The position numbers and the translations under genes were made by a program. Under the pieces are notes generated by a model. That model made no database searches. It saw only the letters and a list, made by a program, of their open reading frames with translations, and had not been told where the DNA came from. DNA of 64,000 nt, from NCBI GenBank assembly GCA_016800925.1, contig JABCPU010000055.1:1-64000 (forward strand), read 5' to 3'. Shown piece after piece: positions 21,515 to 35,151 of the stretch; the stretch's first letter is position 1, and each line of letters starts with the position of its first letter. This DNA comes from Suillus spraguei (taxonomy: Eukaryota; Basidiomycota; Agaricomycetes; Boletales; Suillaceae).

Positions 21515-23830
21515 ATGCTTACTACGCAAGTTGAAGTCGGCACAACGGCAAATAAGTATTGCATCTATCCTACTCCTGTCGATTTTGGCCTGTCCACGTA
21601 CAAGCGACAGTGTTCGAAACGGAACTTGCGAATGAAGTCAAATTATTCTTCGACCATCAGCGACTGCTCTTCTGGATTGAAGTCCTTGGCATTGTTAAGG
21701 CGCTTAGCAGCGTAGTCCCCGCCCTCCCGCGCATGGCCCAGTGGTTGAAGGTGAACATATGGTTGATGTGTGTCAGATGAAGCGCTGACACTCAACCACA
21801 GAGCCAGTCCGGATTGAAGATGCCTCGTTTACTGCAATGGATTTGCAGAGATTTATCCAAGTCCTCGGTGGCATAATCATGCACAGACACCGCATCTCTA
21901 TGTATCAGCGCCACGGTTCTCTCCCCTCAACTCTACGATATCCCAAAAATGCGCTACCGAATTTCTCAATACTCTTTGTCTGGCATCTGGGCAGGATAAG
22001 AACTGGACGGCTGTTCAGGCTGTGATCAGTGGACACGCTGGTTATGTTCTCTCGTTCTCGCCGGATGGAACTCGCATTGCGACTGCATCGGATGATTGCA
22101 CTGTGCGGCTATGGGATGCAGCGACGGCGCAGCCAATAGGTGACCTTTGCGGGGGCACACTCACCCTTCTTCAGTAACCTCAGTTCATTCTCGCCGGATA
22201 GGACACGCATTGTCACTGGTTCATGGGATTACACCGTTCGGCTATGGGATGTAGCGACAAGAAAATTAGTCAGTGAGCCTTGTTGGGGCACACTGATTCA
22301 GTTAGTTCAGTCTCATTCTCACCCGACGGCATCCGTGTCGTCACTGGTTCTTGGAATAAAACTGTTCGGCTGCGGGATGCAGCGATGGGGAAACATGTTG
22401 GTGAGCCCCTGCGGGGTCACATGGGTTCAGTTAACTCACTCTCGTTCTCGCCGGATGAGACTCGCATCGTTTCTGGTTTAGATGATAAGACTATCCAGCT
22501 GTGAGATACATGAACGGGGCAGCCAGTTGGTGAGCCCTTACGGGGGCAGTCTCATTGTCACGTAACGGAACTCACGTCGCGACTGGTTTTGAGGATAGAC
22601 AGGCTGTGGGATACAGCTGCAGGGGAGCCTGTGAGCCCTTGGAGGGGCACACTTGTTGAGTTGGGTCAGTTTCGTTCTTGCCGGATGGAAGTCGCATTGT
22701 GACAGGTTCGCACGATGGGACGGTTCGGCTGTGGGATGCAGCAACAGGGCTGCCCGTTGGTGAGCCCTTGCTGGGGCATACTTGGCAGGTTCTCTTAGTC
22801 TCGTTCTCTCCGGATAGGACTCGCATCGCGACTGGTTCTGCGGATAATTCTGTTTGACTATGGGATGCAACTTCGGGGCAACCAGTTGGTGAACCCTCCC
22901 AAGGGCTCACAAATTCAGTCACCTCAGCCTATCGCCAGACGGGACCCGTCTCGCGACTGGTTATTCGGATGGCACTATCCGGCTTTTGGATGCAGTGGCG
23001 GGGCAGCCGGTTGGTTAACTCTTTCAGGGCACATTCGTGCGGTTTCCCCAATCTCATTCTCACCGGACGGCACCTGTGTCGTCACTGGTTCTTGGGATAA
23101 AACTGTTAGGCTGTGGGATGTAGTGACGGGGAAGCCTGTCGGTGAGCCCTTGATAGGGCACACTGATGAAGTTGGCTCGTTCTCGTTCTCGCCGAACGGA
23201 ACTCGCATAGTGACCGGTTCGGATGATAAGACTGTCCGGCTATGGAATGCAGGAATGGGGCAACCAGTTAGCGAGCCCTTGCGGGGGCACGATCATGGAG
23301 TTAGGTCAGTCTCGTTCTCGCCCAACGAAACTCGTATCGCTAGTGGTTCTCGGGATGTGACCGTCCGGCTGTAGGATACCACGACGGGGCGGCAAGTTGG
23401 TGAACCCTTGATGAGGCACACTGATGAGGTTAGCTCTGTCTCATTTTCGCCAAACGGAACTCGCATCGTGACTGGTTCAGACGATAAGACTGTCCAGCTG
23501 TGGGATGCAGGAACGAGGCAGCCAGCTGTTGAGTCCTTGTGGGGGCACAACCATTGGGTTAGGTCAGTCTTGTTCTCGCAGGATTGGACTCGCATCGTTT
23601 CTGGTTCGAATGATGAGACTATCCGGCTGTGGGATACGGCGACGGGGCAGCCAGTCGGTTTGCCCTTGCGGGGGGGGCGCGCTGAGTTGATCAGCGCCAC
23701 CTCTTTCTCGCGAGATGGGACTGTCCGGATCTGGTATGCAGTGATTGGGAAATTATTGCAGGATTATGCCGAAGAAAACTGCTCAGCATCCTCGCCGCAT
23801 GACAGTTGCATCCCACACATCCAACAGTAG
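21515..23830 (+). pseudogene. NACHT-WD40 (STAND/NLR-like) remnant: linker plus about 14 WD40 repeats
   Basis: Starts with the family linker read as SYSCRFWPVHVQAT, ETELANEVKLFFDHQRLLFWIEVLGIVKALS and MAQWLK, then, after an intron, RFIQVLGG and HLYVSAPRFSP. A tandem array of about 129-base units follows, each encoding a version of GHTDSVxSVSFSPDGTRIVTGS and DKTVRLWDAATGQPVGEPL. I count about 14 units, consistent with two seven-bladed propellers. The frame is broken repeatedly: a one-base shift near 21886, TAA at about 22177, TGA at 22502, a further stop near 22857 and TAG at about 23372. The N-terminal and NACHT NTPase domains are absent. Intact relatives are intracellular sensor proteins tied to nonself recognition in fungi. 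The unusual similarity among units suggests recent unequal exchange. Confidence 0.85.
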
Positions 23831-25250
23831 CCATCTCCACACCCAACACTGCGAACGATGACTTCGTTTCCTTCTCGTCAAACTCGACACATGCATTGTG
23901 TAACGCTGCTGAGCTACTCGCAAGCACCCTCCATGATGACCGCAATTCGATGTTTGCCCATCTGGGAGACGATGGATGGATGATGGGACCCGAACCTCGG
24001 CTCTTATTCTGGGTACCATCCGCTTCACAAGAGATGTTTTAATATAATCCTCGGACTGCATTAGTGATTGAAAGAGGATGCGTCGAGCTGGATTTGAGCC
24101 GCATGGCACATGGGACACGCTGGTAGTACTGCTACCGGTGTCTCTAGTCTTTTCCGTTCCTTGCAGTTAATTAATTTAATACTTGTAGCTCTTGATGACG
24201 ATAATTTTATTCCACTAAATTGACTCGACTCGCGAAGACGTCAGAGAACCTTGCATCAACTACGATGGTTAGTAATTCATTCAGCGTTGTATATCTAGCC
24301 TTCACAATGGATTGCAGAAATGGAAAGTTTGCGGCAGCGTGTTTGTACAGTGGGGCTTCGGCGGCCCACAGCACACCGGGTTTTAAGTACTTGTTATATA
24401 CGGTGAGCCTATATAACTGCATCGCGATACTTTTCCTGTCCGTCATTCCTGCCAACCGATCATTAAAGATGTCCTCAAGGAGGACGAGCCCATTAATCAT
24501 CGCACGGGCCCCACAGGCCTGTACGTGACCAACATATGAATTGACGGTCCATCTGCGGCAGCCACAGATGAACATCCATATATTGATCATTGACGAAGAT
24601 TCCAAGCGTCTGGTATCCATTTCGAGCGACATAAAATGGTGTTTTAACATGATCTGTACCTAGATTCTGTGAAGGTGCCGCGTCAATTTCGCTTTATACC
24701 GTAGGAACAACGCAAATGGCTTATCATATGTACTCGCCAGTACAGCGCAGCGGAATGTGCACATCTTACTCCATCCAATTCAATTACCGGCAGGTTCTTT
24801 TCTGACTTGTCTGTAACGCGCGGATGAAGCGGCTGAGAAATTAGTAGTGGGGGTAGGTAGGAATGAAAACGGCTGATGAACCACGTACTGGCCCGGGAGT
24901 ACTGCATAACAATTATAAACTTGAAGACGGTCATACAATTCTATGGGCGTAGAAAACTGACGCACCCTTAAGGACAGACTATCCTCTGCCCGACACTACT
25001 TCAAGGAATGTCGCATCAACGTGACGTAACGGGCGAAGATTTCGTGTAATTTGCATCTGACACAAGTTAAAACCCTTCTCTCACCTGGGACGCCGGTCGC
25101 AATGTGGATAACCGCTCTCCTCAGCATCGCAACCTGGGCAGTGATGCTCTGCCAAGGTGTGTTGATGATGCGGGCTAGGATCTCTATGGAAATAAACGTT
25201 AATGAACATTCCACCATTGGTAACAAAGCGGCCAACTGCCAGTGTCAAAA
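23831..25250. other. Gene-poor stretch with one unrecognised open frame
   Basis: A 147-residue minus-strand frame at 24207-24650 begins MLKHHFMSLEMD and ends ARFSDVFASRVNLVE. I cannot assign it and no upstream exon joins it convincingly. A plus-strand piece at about 25093-25190 (WITALLSIATWAVMLCQG) is hydrophobic and faintly resembles a DUF6533 helix. The region has no clear gene. Confidence 0.35.
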
Positions 25251-25398
25251 GCAAAAAGTCAAATCCTTTGACTCGGATCGCAACTACCTCATCATTGCTT
25301 TTTCAGAGACATTTTGTACGTGGCTAAGGTGCCCAACATTGTCATCGCATTCGTTGGCAGTATATAATGGACTATATGATATCACTTCCCAGTAAGCC
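25251..25398 (+). promoter_or_regulatory. Promoter copy shared with the 4285-4450 peptidase
   Basis: The 150 or so bases upstream of the second peptidase copy are recognisably the same, in inverted orientation, as the bases upstream of the first copy: both contain GGCTAAGGTGCCCAA, AACTACCTC and a TATATAATGG-like box near the start. The duplication therefore included the promoter. Confidence 0.55.
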
Positions 25399-26885
25399 AT
25401 GTTCCTCGCTGCATCCTTGTTGACAATTTCCCTCGCTTTGTCAATCACTGGATCGCCCGTTGAAGTTCGCAATTCCCCCATCACCCTCCGAGTCCCCCTT
25501 ACCAGGAGGCTAAACTTTTCCAATGGTACTGTTAACTTCTTGCAGCGCGATAAAGCTCGTGTGGCGGCCTTTAGGGGTTATGACACGCATGGCCGACATG
25601 CTGGTAGCATTCCTGTGACAACCAGTTATTTGGATTACACCGTAGCAGTTGGCATTGGCAACCCCCCCCCCCCCACACACACACACAATCTGTCAGTTCA
25701 ACACTGAGAAAACATGCGTCTGCTAATACATTATTGAAGACAACTTGGTTGTCGACAGCGGCAGCTCGATCACATCAGAACTGGCTGGCCTGTGAATGAA
25801 AAATATGGTTCTGAGCATGATGGTACCAGGTCCTCCTTCTCTGGTATGACATACAACATATCATTAGTTGAAAACTTGAATATCTACGATTGTTTATAGG
25901 AATCATCTACCGCGATACCGTCTCTCTCGGTGTTGGGCTTACCGTCACCAATTTTCAACTTATTATTGCTTCTATTTCGTCGGGCTTCGATGAAAGTAAA
26001 GACAATATCCTTTGCATCGGGCCTAGAGACTTGTCACTCAATACTATGCCACTTGCCCTGGATGACACGATCCCGACTTTCACTGACTACCTGTATGACC
26101 AAGGCGAGATTGGTCGGCACGTTGTTGGTATCTTTTTCCAGCCCGTCACTGCGGAACCAGACAGCGAATTCGGAGAGCTCACCTTTGGTGGAACTGACTC
26201 TACCAACCACGGTAACGTTGCGTACACGTAAGCTACCTCAGCTCCTAGATCAATCCAGACTGATAGTAATTGGTTTTTTAGTCCTATTACCGCTACCCCA
26301 CCCTCATCGCGCTATTGGGGTATCAATCTGAGCATCACCTACGGCTCGACGGAGATCTTGTCCTTCACGGCTGGCGTTGTCGATACTGGCACCACCTTCC
26401 TTAACCTTGCCTCCGGTGTATATTGATAGTGCAGCCTGTCATGATGGTCTAATCAGCGTTCGATAGACGCCTATACCAAGTACAAGGCTTTAACCGGTGG
26501 TATTTTGGATCGGAGCACTGGTCTTCTCAGTATTACCACTGACCAGTACAGTGCCTTAGATGACTTGGAGTTCCATATTGGGGGGGTACGTCAATTCTAT
26601 CAGCCCTCTCACCCCTTGTTCATCATTTGTGCACAGCAAATCTTCAGTCTCACTCCTGATGCCCAAATCTGGCCTCGTTCTCTCAACACCATGCTTCCTG
26701 GTGGTGAGGTCGGTGTCATGTATCTCATCGTCAACGACATTGGCACGCCCTCTGGCCAAGGACATGACTTTATTCTTGGCTAGACATTTGTCCAGCGCTT
26801 CTACACTGTGTTAGATGGCTCCAGATCCCTCGTCGGTTTTGCCAGAACCCCGTTCACTGATGCCACCACCAATTCACTGTTATGA
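25399..26885 (+). pseudogene. Second aspartic peptidase (A1) copy, broken
   Basis: Paralogue of the minus-strand gene at 2700-4284, with the same start (MFLAASLLTISLALSITGS), propeptide and intron positions. The catalytic motif reads VVDSGSS, a permitted variant, and the second reads GVVDTGTTF near 26375, so its active site is better preserved than in copy 1. The gene is nevertheless dead. A C-run and CA repeat at 25662-25686 shifts the frame. After SGSSITSELAGL there is a TGA with loss of about ten residues. In the last exon an in-frame TAG at about 26781 splits FILG from TFVQRFYTVLDG. The family ending FTDATTN is still readable near 26865. Confidence 0.85.
25662..25686. repeat. Poly-C plus (AC)n tract inside the peptidase pseudogene
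   Basis: About 13 C followed by AC repeats. The first peptidase copy has a normal codon series here (GSPPTTCQF). The tract shifts the reading frame and is one of the inactivating changes. Confidence 0.85.
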
Positions 26886-27757
26886 AATTGCCAAAGTATA
26901 CAAAGGATCATTTTTCAGATGCAAAGCAGCATACGGATCTGTATGAACTCTTCTCAAATAGACTATGGAAGTCTTATTCCATGGTGGTTGAGTTTCTGTA
27001 TGACTAGATTATGCAAACAATCCGCACGCCTGCGCACGATTCCGTTGTATCGTGTTTTGGTTTATCACAGTAGTAATGGAGTGTATGCTGTGTTTCCCGT
27101 CTTTCTTGTTCATTCCTGAAAACTGAAAAAATGGTCGAATATCGCAACGGTTCTGCAGCGCTGTGCACAGTTGTCCGTGCGCGAATCCATCGGTGAGTAT
27201 GGCGCGTTGGAGCGTGAGACCCTGCGAGCCATTGATGATGCCGTCGCAATGAAGTACCACTGTTGATTAATCCACTCACCGAAGCTGGGGGTCTTCCGGA
27301 GATAGATGTAAGGGAGGCCTTCAGAAAAAAACAGGCCCTCCGCTTTTTTAACTGCAGGCAAGCCCTGACATACATCAAACCAGGTCCGTTTTCTATTCCG
27401 TGTGCCGTTTACAGCGATGATTTCACCCAACACCTGTGGTATGTAAATTTATTTATAGCAAGCTTCCTGAACTCATGGTGTCACAGTACTGTGATGGTCG
27501 TCTGGCGGCATGATCATTTGCTTAAAACAAAATCAGCGGGCGAGTGATGAGTGAGCACGAGTAAGTACTTATTATAGTCAGACTATGGTAGTGCCCTACT
27601 TGTGATAGCAGTAGTAGGTCTTGAGATATCCTGGCTCCTAAAGTCGCAAAGTTCATGAACGATGAACGATTTTAACCGCGGGGAGTATTACGTCATCTGC
27701 CGCACTTTGAGTGAGTTACGCTCTGTGATTCATTAACTGTGTGTTAACCGAGCCAGC
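26886..27757. other. Intergenic, possible short unrecognised gene
   Basis: A plus-strand frame at 27132-27190 (MVEYRNGSAALCTVVRAR) could splice with one at 27263-27547 (LTEAGGLPEIDVREAFRKKQ), but I recognise neither and the overlapping minus strand is equally open. I leave it uncalled. The last 200 or so bases must contain the RPB7 promoter. Confidence 0.35.
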
Positions 27758-28540
27758 ATGTTTTTCATCGTGAGTACCTATCTCTAGGAGATCCGTCACC
27801 ATTCGATTCGTCATGACCAAACTTCAATGCTCAGAAAGAATTGACGCATACAATTCTCCTCCATCCGTCATACTTTGGCCCCCGAATGTTGCAGTTCCTC
27901 GAGTCAAAACTCTACTCAGACGTAGAGGGAACATGTTCAGGCGCATTCGGTTACATCATTGCTGTCGTCTCCATCCTGGATATCGGAAAAGGCATGGTAC
28001 TGAGCGGAAGTGGCCAGGCCGAATTTATCACCCGTTATCGTGCAATAGTCTTCAAGCCATTCAAGGGAGAGGTGGTCGATGGGGTTGTAAATAACGTCAA
28101 CAAGGTGCTCCATATATTCTTATGTCTCCTTGCTCCGTACTGAATAACGCGTAGATGGGCTTCTTTGCTGACGTCGGGCCGTTGACAGTTTTCGTGTCTC
28201 ACCAAGTGAGTTTGAATATTGTTCCGTTCTGCTTCACTCAACATCTCGCACCACTTCTAGCTGATACATCCGGACATGAAATATGATCCGACGTCGAACC
28301 CACCATCTTTTGCATCGGATGACCAGGTATCGTCCATTTATGTGCCGTCCCCCTAATATCCCTACCTCGTCTCGAACAGATCATCGAGAAGAACACCCGT
28401 GTACGACTAAAAATTGTTGGAACGCGCGTTGACGCTACCGAAATTGTGAGTCTTTCAATTTCGTACGACTACAACTGTTAATACACGGTCAGTTTGCCAT
28501 CGGAACGATTAAGGAAGACCATCTTGGTGTTATAGATTAG
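27758..28540 (+). CDS. RPB7: RNA polymerase II subunit RPB7
   Basis: With RPB4 it forms the stalk of RNA polymerase II and binds emerging RNA (established). Exon 1 is only 12 coding bases (MFFI, 27758-27769). After an intron the frame reads KELTHTILLHPSYFGPRM, then VEGTCSGAFGYIIAV, YRAIVFKPFKGEVVDGVV and NNVNK. The next exons give MGFFADVGPLTVFVSHQ, LIHPDMKYDPTSNPPSF, IIEKNTRVRLKIVGTRVDA and FAIGTIKEDHLGVID, ending TAG at 28538-28540. MFFI and the GPRM and FKPFKGEVVDG motifs match the RPB7 signature across eukaryotes, and the total of about 170 residues is the normal length. Five introns are inferred, all GT..AG. It is a single-copy essential gene in yeast. Confidence 0.95.
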
Positions 28541-28790
28541 TCAAAAGATTGAACTTGGACGATCACCCTATGTATATTTGCTAGCCCTGTATTCGCTGTG
28601 TTATTTACTGCCACAAAGTACTAATGTCATCCTCTTAGTCCAATTCATGCAATATCATCGGACGAATTCATCCCACAGCAGGATACCCAGCCAAAAAATA
28701 AGAACCAGCATACATAACTACCTACAAGGACAGTATGAACTATTAATATCTAGTCGACGTAGTTTCGCCTAAGTATGACCTCCGCCCCGC

Positions 28791-31700
28791 TCATTCCTCA
28801 TCCTCGAAACGCAGAACTTGCGCATCCTCGTCTACAGGTACATCCCTATATCCACGCCTCGTGCGGTAGCCCATCGATACAGACTCCAGGCTTGATGCTA
28901 CATATTCGAACGCGATGCCCGAAAGCCCGAGGAGGAACCATGGTACAGATGCTAGCGTAGCCATCACACCGGACCCTGACCCATGCGAATACTCGCTCCG
29001 GGTAAACGGATCGTCCTGTGTATCAACGATAAGCATACAACGTGCGTACATAGAGTAGATGCCACTTGCCCTCTCGCCATTCCGCTCTTGCTGTACCACC
29101 ACCATGTGACAAGCGCTGTGATCGCAAAGGGGAACAAAATCACCATCATCCAAAATATCGCGCTGTGGCCGTTAATGCCAGGGCACAGGTGTCGCGTGCC
29201 TTGGTCTATGCGGTCGCCGCCCTCACAAGTGGAGACGAGCACCTTCTGGTACGCCGTGCGATCATACCAATAATCTTCTCCATTGCGACACGAATCATCT
29301 GACGGTCGTGGTTTCCTTCCCGGCACAAGAACGCATTCATTGTCCCCGTTGCGGACATAGTTGAATTCGCTGTTTTTCGTGCCCAGATTAAAATTTAACT
29401 CTGAGCGGGCGGTATCACCCTGTGACTCACCACTCAAAGTCCTCCCGCGTGCATGTGCAATTCTGCACAATGTTGTCTAGTGCCTTGGGCGTATCTCCAA
29501 CAACACAGTTGACATCCCGCTTGCGGCGATGGTAGAGCGTCTGTACATGATGTAGGCGACAAAGAAAAAACTCAGTTCGAGCGACTCACCTGTCGACCGA
29601 ACAAGCAAAGTGAGTCTCTTTCTTCGCTGGGGCTCCACAGCTCAAAGTCATCGTGTCCAGGATCGTCCACATCCACGATGCCTGGAAGAATGAGTTCAAC
29701 ATCCATCATCGAGTATAAGAGTACCCTACTCACATTTTTTATGTGTGAGAGATGAGAAATCTAAATGCACGATCACCGAGTCACGCGTCGCGGGATAATC
29801 ACCCAGGAGTATAAACTTCCGGCTTGTATCCTCTGGCACCGTCATTATATCCTTCACCCTGATCTTCTCCGTCGTAAACTTGAATTCCCGCCAAGTGAGA
29901 CCCTCGTCTGTAGTAAACAGGACGTGGTCCGTCGGCTCCTCGTCGTTCACGATTACGATGATAGACCCTGAATCGCCGAACTCCCAGAGATGGGCGTCCT
30001 TGTGCACTTCTTCCCATGTGAACCCGCCATTCCGGGACAAGAAGGTATCACTTTCGGTGTAGGTGGCGAGAGATTCACCCACATTTCCGACTGCCATCAC
30101 TACGCCAACGACGGATGGGCTGCTATATGTCGACCGGGCGTCGAAACGCTCTGTAAACCCATGAACGTGGAGTGCACAGTTCTAAACGCGACAAAATAAG
30201 TCAATTAACAGCAATGTGCAAAAGAGTACGAAATACCACTGATGTACAAAGGTACTTCATACCCAGCGAATCCACCGAAGGGGGTACAAGCGACTGCCAA
30301 GTGCCGCCTGACATAACAAGCAAACGTCAGTGGGAGGCAAAAGATGCCCATGACACAAAGCATACCGTCATTATGCGTGATCTTCGTCTGCACAGTCTTG
30401 TGACCCGTGAGTGCAGCTTCTGCTGGATTGGCCACTATATTGGCCATCGCAATGCCATCTAATCCCGCAAATTTCTCAAAGTCAACGAAGCCGCCATTGT
30501 CCCTGTTCACGTTCTCGAGAGACAGCCCAAAGTAAGTTCCGTTAGAGTTAGATTTAAGGATATTGCCCCAAGGTGGGGACTCGCTCATGGTCACGTGTAG
30601 GAAGATGGACTTGGTGCTTGACTCGAGGATAGTGTATGCCTAGAAAATATCATGAGCAATTCCAGCGTTTGTAGAGTCAGGGCAATGCTGCCTACGTGAG
30701 AATCAGGATGCATGCCAGGAGGGTAGTTCCCAAGAGCAAACGTCCGTCCATCAAGCGAGACCTGAAGGTCAAGCGTACCCCTATTCGGGAGGTACTGCGA
30801 GTACACAACTAGTCAATCAACAGCTCACGCACAAGACAATAATAAAAACTCACCTCGGCCACGATCAAAAACTCTGAAAACTTGGTGAACCCTGCGACAT
30901 GGTCAAACAGTTTGCTCTTCTTCGCATAATAGTCTGTCCCAGATACAAGCTGCAACGCATTCTCTTTCCCGAAAAACACCTGCGAGCCCTGTTTGTTCGC
31001 ATACGACTCACATAGGATCTGAGATGAATCGATCCGCAGCTCCTCATCGCGTGCCCAGTCACAGTTGACGACGTAATCCTCCACCAATCGCCAATTCTGC
31101 CCATTGTTCCACGTGTACTGGGCCTGCGCGTGACAGTTTTCGTACCTCGACTCAGGTTGGCAGCCCACATTACCGATCCAGATGAGATATTCGGTCCTAG
31201 GTTGGAAGCGGAGCACTTGGGCTCCGAACGTGTTAGGAGGCGAAGGCGCGTCGGAGGAAAGCCAGTGGCGGCCTGTGTCTGTTGTGTGGTAAAACTTTTG
31301 GGAGTTGGTGATAAGGTATGCGCGCTCGTTGCTGTGTGTGTGCATATAGATTGCCACGAAACGCTCCTCCGGGAACTTTTGTTCCCATGTGTAACCCTCG
31401 TTGCTAGATTGCCATACTGTGAGGTCGGCAAGACGGATGAGGATAGTCTATGGAAGTAAACGTGACCTGAGGTATTAATGTGGTACGTTGGACAGGACAC
31501 TCACCTTCGAGCTCCTGAAATACTCGCTCTGTACAACATTGCTAGGGAATGGATGCTACAACATATTAAGTCTTTATACTGGAAAGATAGGTGAGAACAG
31601 AAACATACAACCTGGTGAACGACTGCTCCTTCGGCAGGTGCAGCTGCAAATGACACATGAGACACAGACCCACCATCACTTCTGAAGCACTCACCCCCAG

Positions 31701-34170
31701 AACAATCTTTGGACACGGGTTCGTCCAAACGAGAGCCACCTTCACACTTGTTCCCAGGGATCTTGCGATATCCCGATGAACCCATGTACTTTTCGCCGGG
31801 CGTCCCAAGGGTACATTGGGTGCTGGGTATACGCTCAGGACCTGAAGGCACACATTTACCATCGCTCCGCACGTAGTTGTAGTCACTAGAACAGCGCATG
31901 TGTAATCTTGATGGGTAAAGTAACGAGGACCGACATACCACTCGAAATCATGTTCCTCGCATGGGCACTTATCATCATGAACTTCCGGATCATGGAATTT
32001 CTCACCCACGTAGCAATTTGCGTTAGCCTTGCGCCTGGTGTACCATTGCTTCATAATATATCAGCAAGACCCTTCTCATCGCAAGGATTATATCAGTAAC
32101 AGACCTTGGCACCCATTATACACGCTGTTTTGGAATTGGCTATTGCATACCATTGCTCCTTGTCACTTGAACCACACTTTGGGCGGTCAAGGGCAGCGAA
32201 GTCGAGGTAGATAACAGCATTGTGGCCCTTATCGGGTTCTTGTGACTGCCGCATGACCTGGCCGAGGAGAAGGAACTTCTGAGACGTCGAATCTGATACC
32301 GTCGTCAGGCCCCTAGCACGGAATTGGATCCCAACATTGTACGTATTCCTATAGGGTAGGGCGTTTCAGTAAAGTCGCACCAGCAGCGAGCAGCAGGGTG
32401 CCAAGACGTACCAGTTCTGCCCCATGTCCGTGGAGTACAGGATAGAGTCGGTAGGTTGCTCATCATCGACAACGACGATGACACTTCCGGAATCGCCGAA
32501 TTCATATTGGAATGGGCCTTCGTGGACCATGGACCATGTCAGGCCGGCGTCGGTGCTCATGTAGGTGTTGCTTTCAGCGTATGGCGCGAGCACCTTTCCA
32601 ACGGAACCCACGCCCATGACGAAGCCAGGGGCGGGGGAGGAGAAAATGGGGCCATAGTTGTGCATATCTGTTACTGAGTGCAAGTGTAGCGAACATGGTT
32701 TAGAGGAGCAGGTACCGCTAGGAGCGACAAGAGGATCCCACGAGCTGCCTGCAAAGATGTGAGTTCAATTCAAAGGTAACAAAAAACACCGTTCCTCACC
32801 GTCATTGAAAGTGATGACCGACCGTAATTGTTTGGTTGACATCTTCCTCTCAACATCTTGCGCATTGGCGACGACATTGGCAATACCCACACCCTCAACG
32901 CCATATATGGTCTCGTAGTCAACGTACCCCATCATGTTCCTATTTGTGTCCTTCAAGCTCTCCACAAAGTAGGTGCCGTTGGAGTTGCTGACAAACAGGG
33001 TACCAACGGTGATCATGTCGTGCAAGACGACATCTACTGCCAGAGAGTGAATTGTAGACTCGACGATGGTGTATGCGTTCTCCCGCAAGCGCGCCTGGGA
33101 GGATTGTGGGAACTGCGCCTTGGCCCATTCCTTGGTGTTCACAGTAACATACAATAGCATATCGCCATCGCTGCCGGGCGTCAAGTCCTTGAGCGCAACC
33201 ACGGCAAACTTGGACACGATCGCGAACGCCACGACACCCTTGGCATTCTTGCCAATGCCAAGGTCTTCGTTCTGCTTGGTGGCGAAGAAGTCTGTGCTGG
33301 AGTACAGACGACTGCTCGCGAGGTTGTGCGAGCCAGTCGTAGCGGAAGAGTCGAAGGCGACGCAATAGATGAGATCTTCGTCAGCGTCATGTTTGAAATC
33401 CTTACTACTATGGGCGAATTGGCAACGGGAGACGTCCTCTAGGAGTATTTGTGGTGGTGAGGCGAATCCATCTTTGGTGTAGTATGTCTACATAGAAATT
33501 TGGATGCAAGTAATATATATATGTGAAATAAGTGCGCACCACGTCTCGACATTGCTCTCCCCAGGGAATTTTATCACACTGAGTACCCTGGAAGAGGGTG
33601 TACTCCTGCTTCTGGGGATCTGAGTGGAACGAGAGTGGTTTTGGGACGTAGGATATCAACTCAGGGACGTTGAACGTGCGCCATGACTTTCCGCGGTCGT
33701 CTGTGCGGTAATGCGTGTAGGAATTTGTTAATACGAATGCCTGGATAGAATTAGGTCAGGTCGAAAGCCACGTCAGTGTGTTCGAGGCAGGTGATATATG
33801 CTGGGAATAGGAGTATGGACAGTAACGCACCACGCGATTGTTGAATGGGTGCTCAATAAACATTGCAGCCTCGCCAGGTGGTATGTCATCAGCGCGCTTC
33901 CAGTTCTTGCCTTCGTCCTGAGAAACATGTATGTCCCCGAAGATAGCGTCATGGTATATCACACTCTGGAGAATTAAGTGAGTGATTAAGTGAACCCTGA
34001 GGCAGATATGAATGCCTCACAGTCGTATCGTCGAAAAAGAACAACCGGGCTGGTGCATTGTTGAAGTAGTTTACAGCATGTTCTGGACCAGCAGCTGACG
34101 TGTAACCCAAATAAAGAAGAAAAGCTAGCGTTGACCATATGAAAGCAGCTGTCCTATGCCAGGGAGCCAT
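28791..34170 (-). CDS. VPS10: Vacuolar protein sorting receptor Vps10 (two-domain sortilin)
   Basis: Type I membrane receptor that carries carboxypeptidase Y and other hydrolases from Golgi to the prevacuolar compartment (established in yeast). The start [20 protein letters not shown] is a signal peptide. Two Vps10 propeller domains follow, each with Asp-box repeats: [16 protein letters not shown] and STDMGQNW in the first; [16 protein letters not shown] and TTDEGLTW in the second. Each domain ends in a Cys-rich 10CC module ([20 protein letters not shown] for the first; [17 protein letters not shown] for the second). One transmembrane helix ([20 protein letters not shown]) is followed by GMARG and a cytosolic tail ending [13 protein letters not shown]. 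At about 1,400 residues it matches fungal Vps10. More than a dozen short introns interrupt it. An upstream Met at 34212 is less likely because it would precede the signal peptide. Confidence 0.92.
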
Positions 34171-34464
34171 GTCGTGGATGTCGATGATAAGGTGTGTAGT
34201 GCGAGACTGCAAGTAGTACTAGGTCGTATATTATAATGCCCTTGCTTCCCGGACCCGCAGCTGTCAGTGACACGGCTGCTTTTCACAGCCACACAACCAG
34301 TTCTACTACCATTTCGAGCGACATGTTTCTACTACTACATCAAACAAGACTACAATTCGTTCTTTCCAACAAGACTGTAAAATCATTCAGTCCTATAAGA
34401 CATGATATTCTCTTATTGCATACATGATCTAGATGAGTTCAAACAAGTATCAAAAGCTTAGTGC

Positions 34465-35151
<687 letters not shown>

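Noticed and set aside
21287..21529. Minus-strand frame of 80 residues containing WYIHPKICQRRVYHVKD
   Set aside because: It looks protein-like but matches no family I know, has no partner exons, and lies in decayed sequence upstream of the WD40 remnant.
24207..24650. 147-residue minus-strand open frame
   Set aside because: No recognisable motif, no splice-compatible neighbours, and the opposite strand is equally open.
25051..25245. Plus-strand hydrophobic frame resembling a DUF6533 helix (LLSIATWAVMLCQGVLMMR)
   Set aside because: Only one helix is readable and the hallmark EVxxxW segment is absent. Too weak to call a gene or pseudogene.
27110..27547. Possible short two-exon gene upstream of RPB7, on either strand
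   Set aside because: Both strands have frames of similar length and neither is recognised. The splice sites could be chance.
28773..31500. Plus-strand frames across the VPS10 region
   Set aside because: They are shadows of the minus-strand exons, which carry continuous Asp-box and 10CC motifs.
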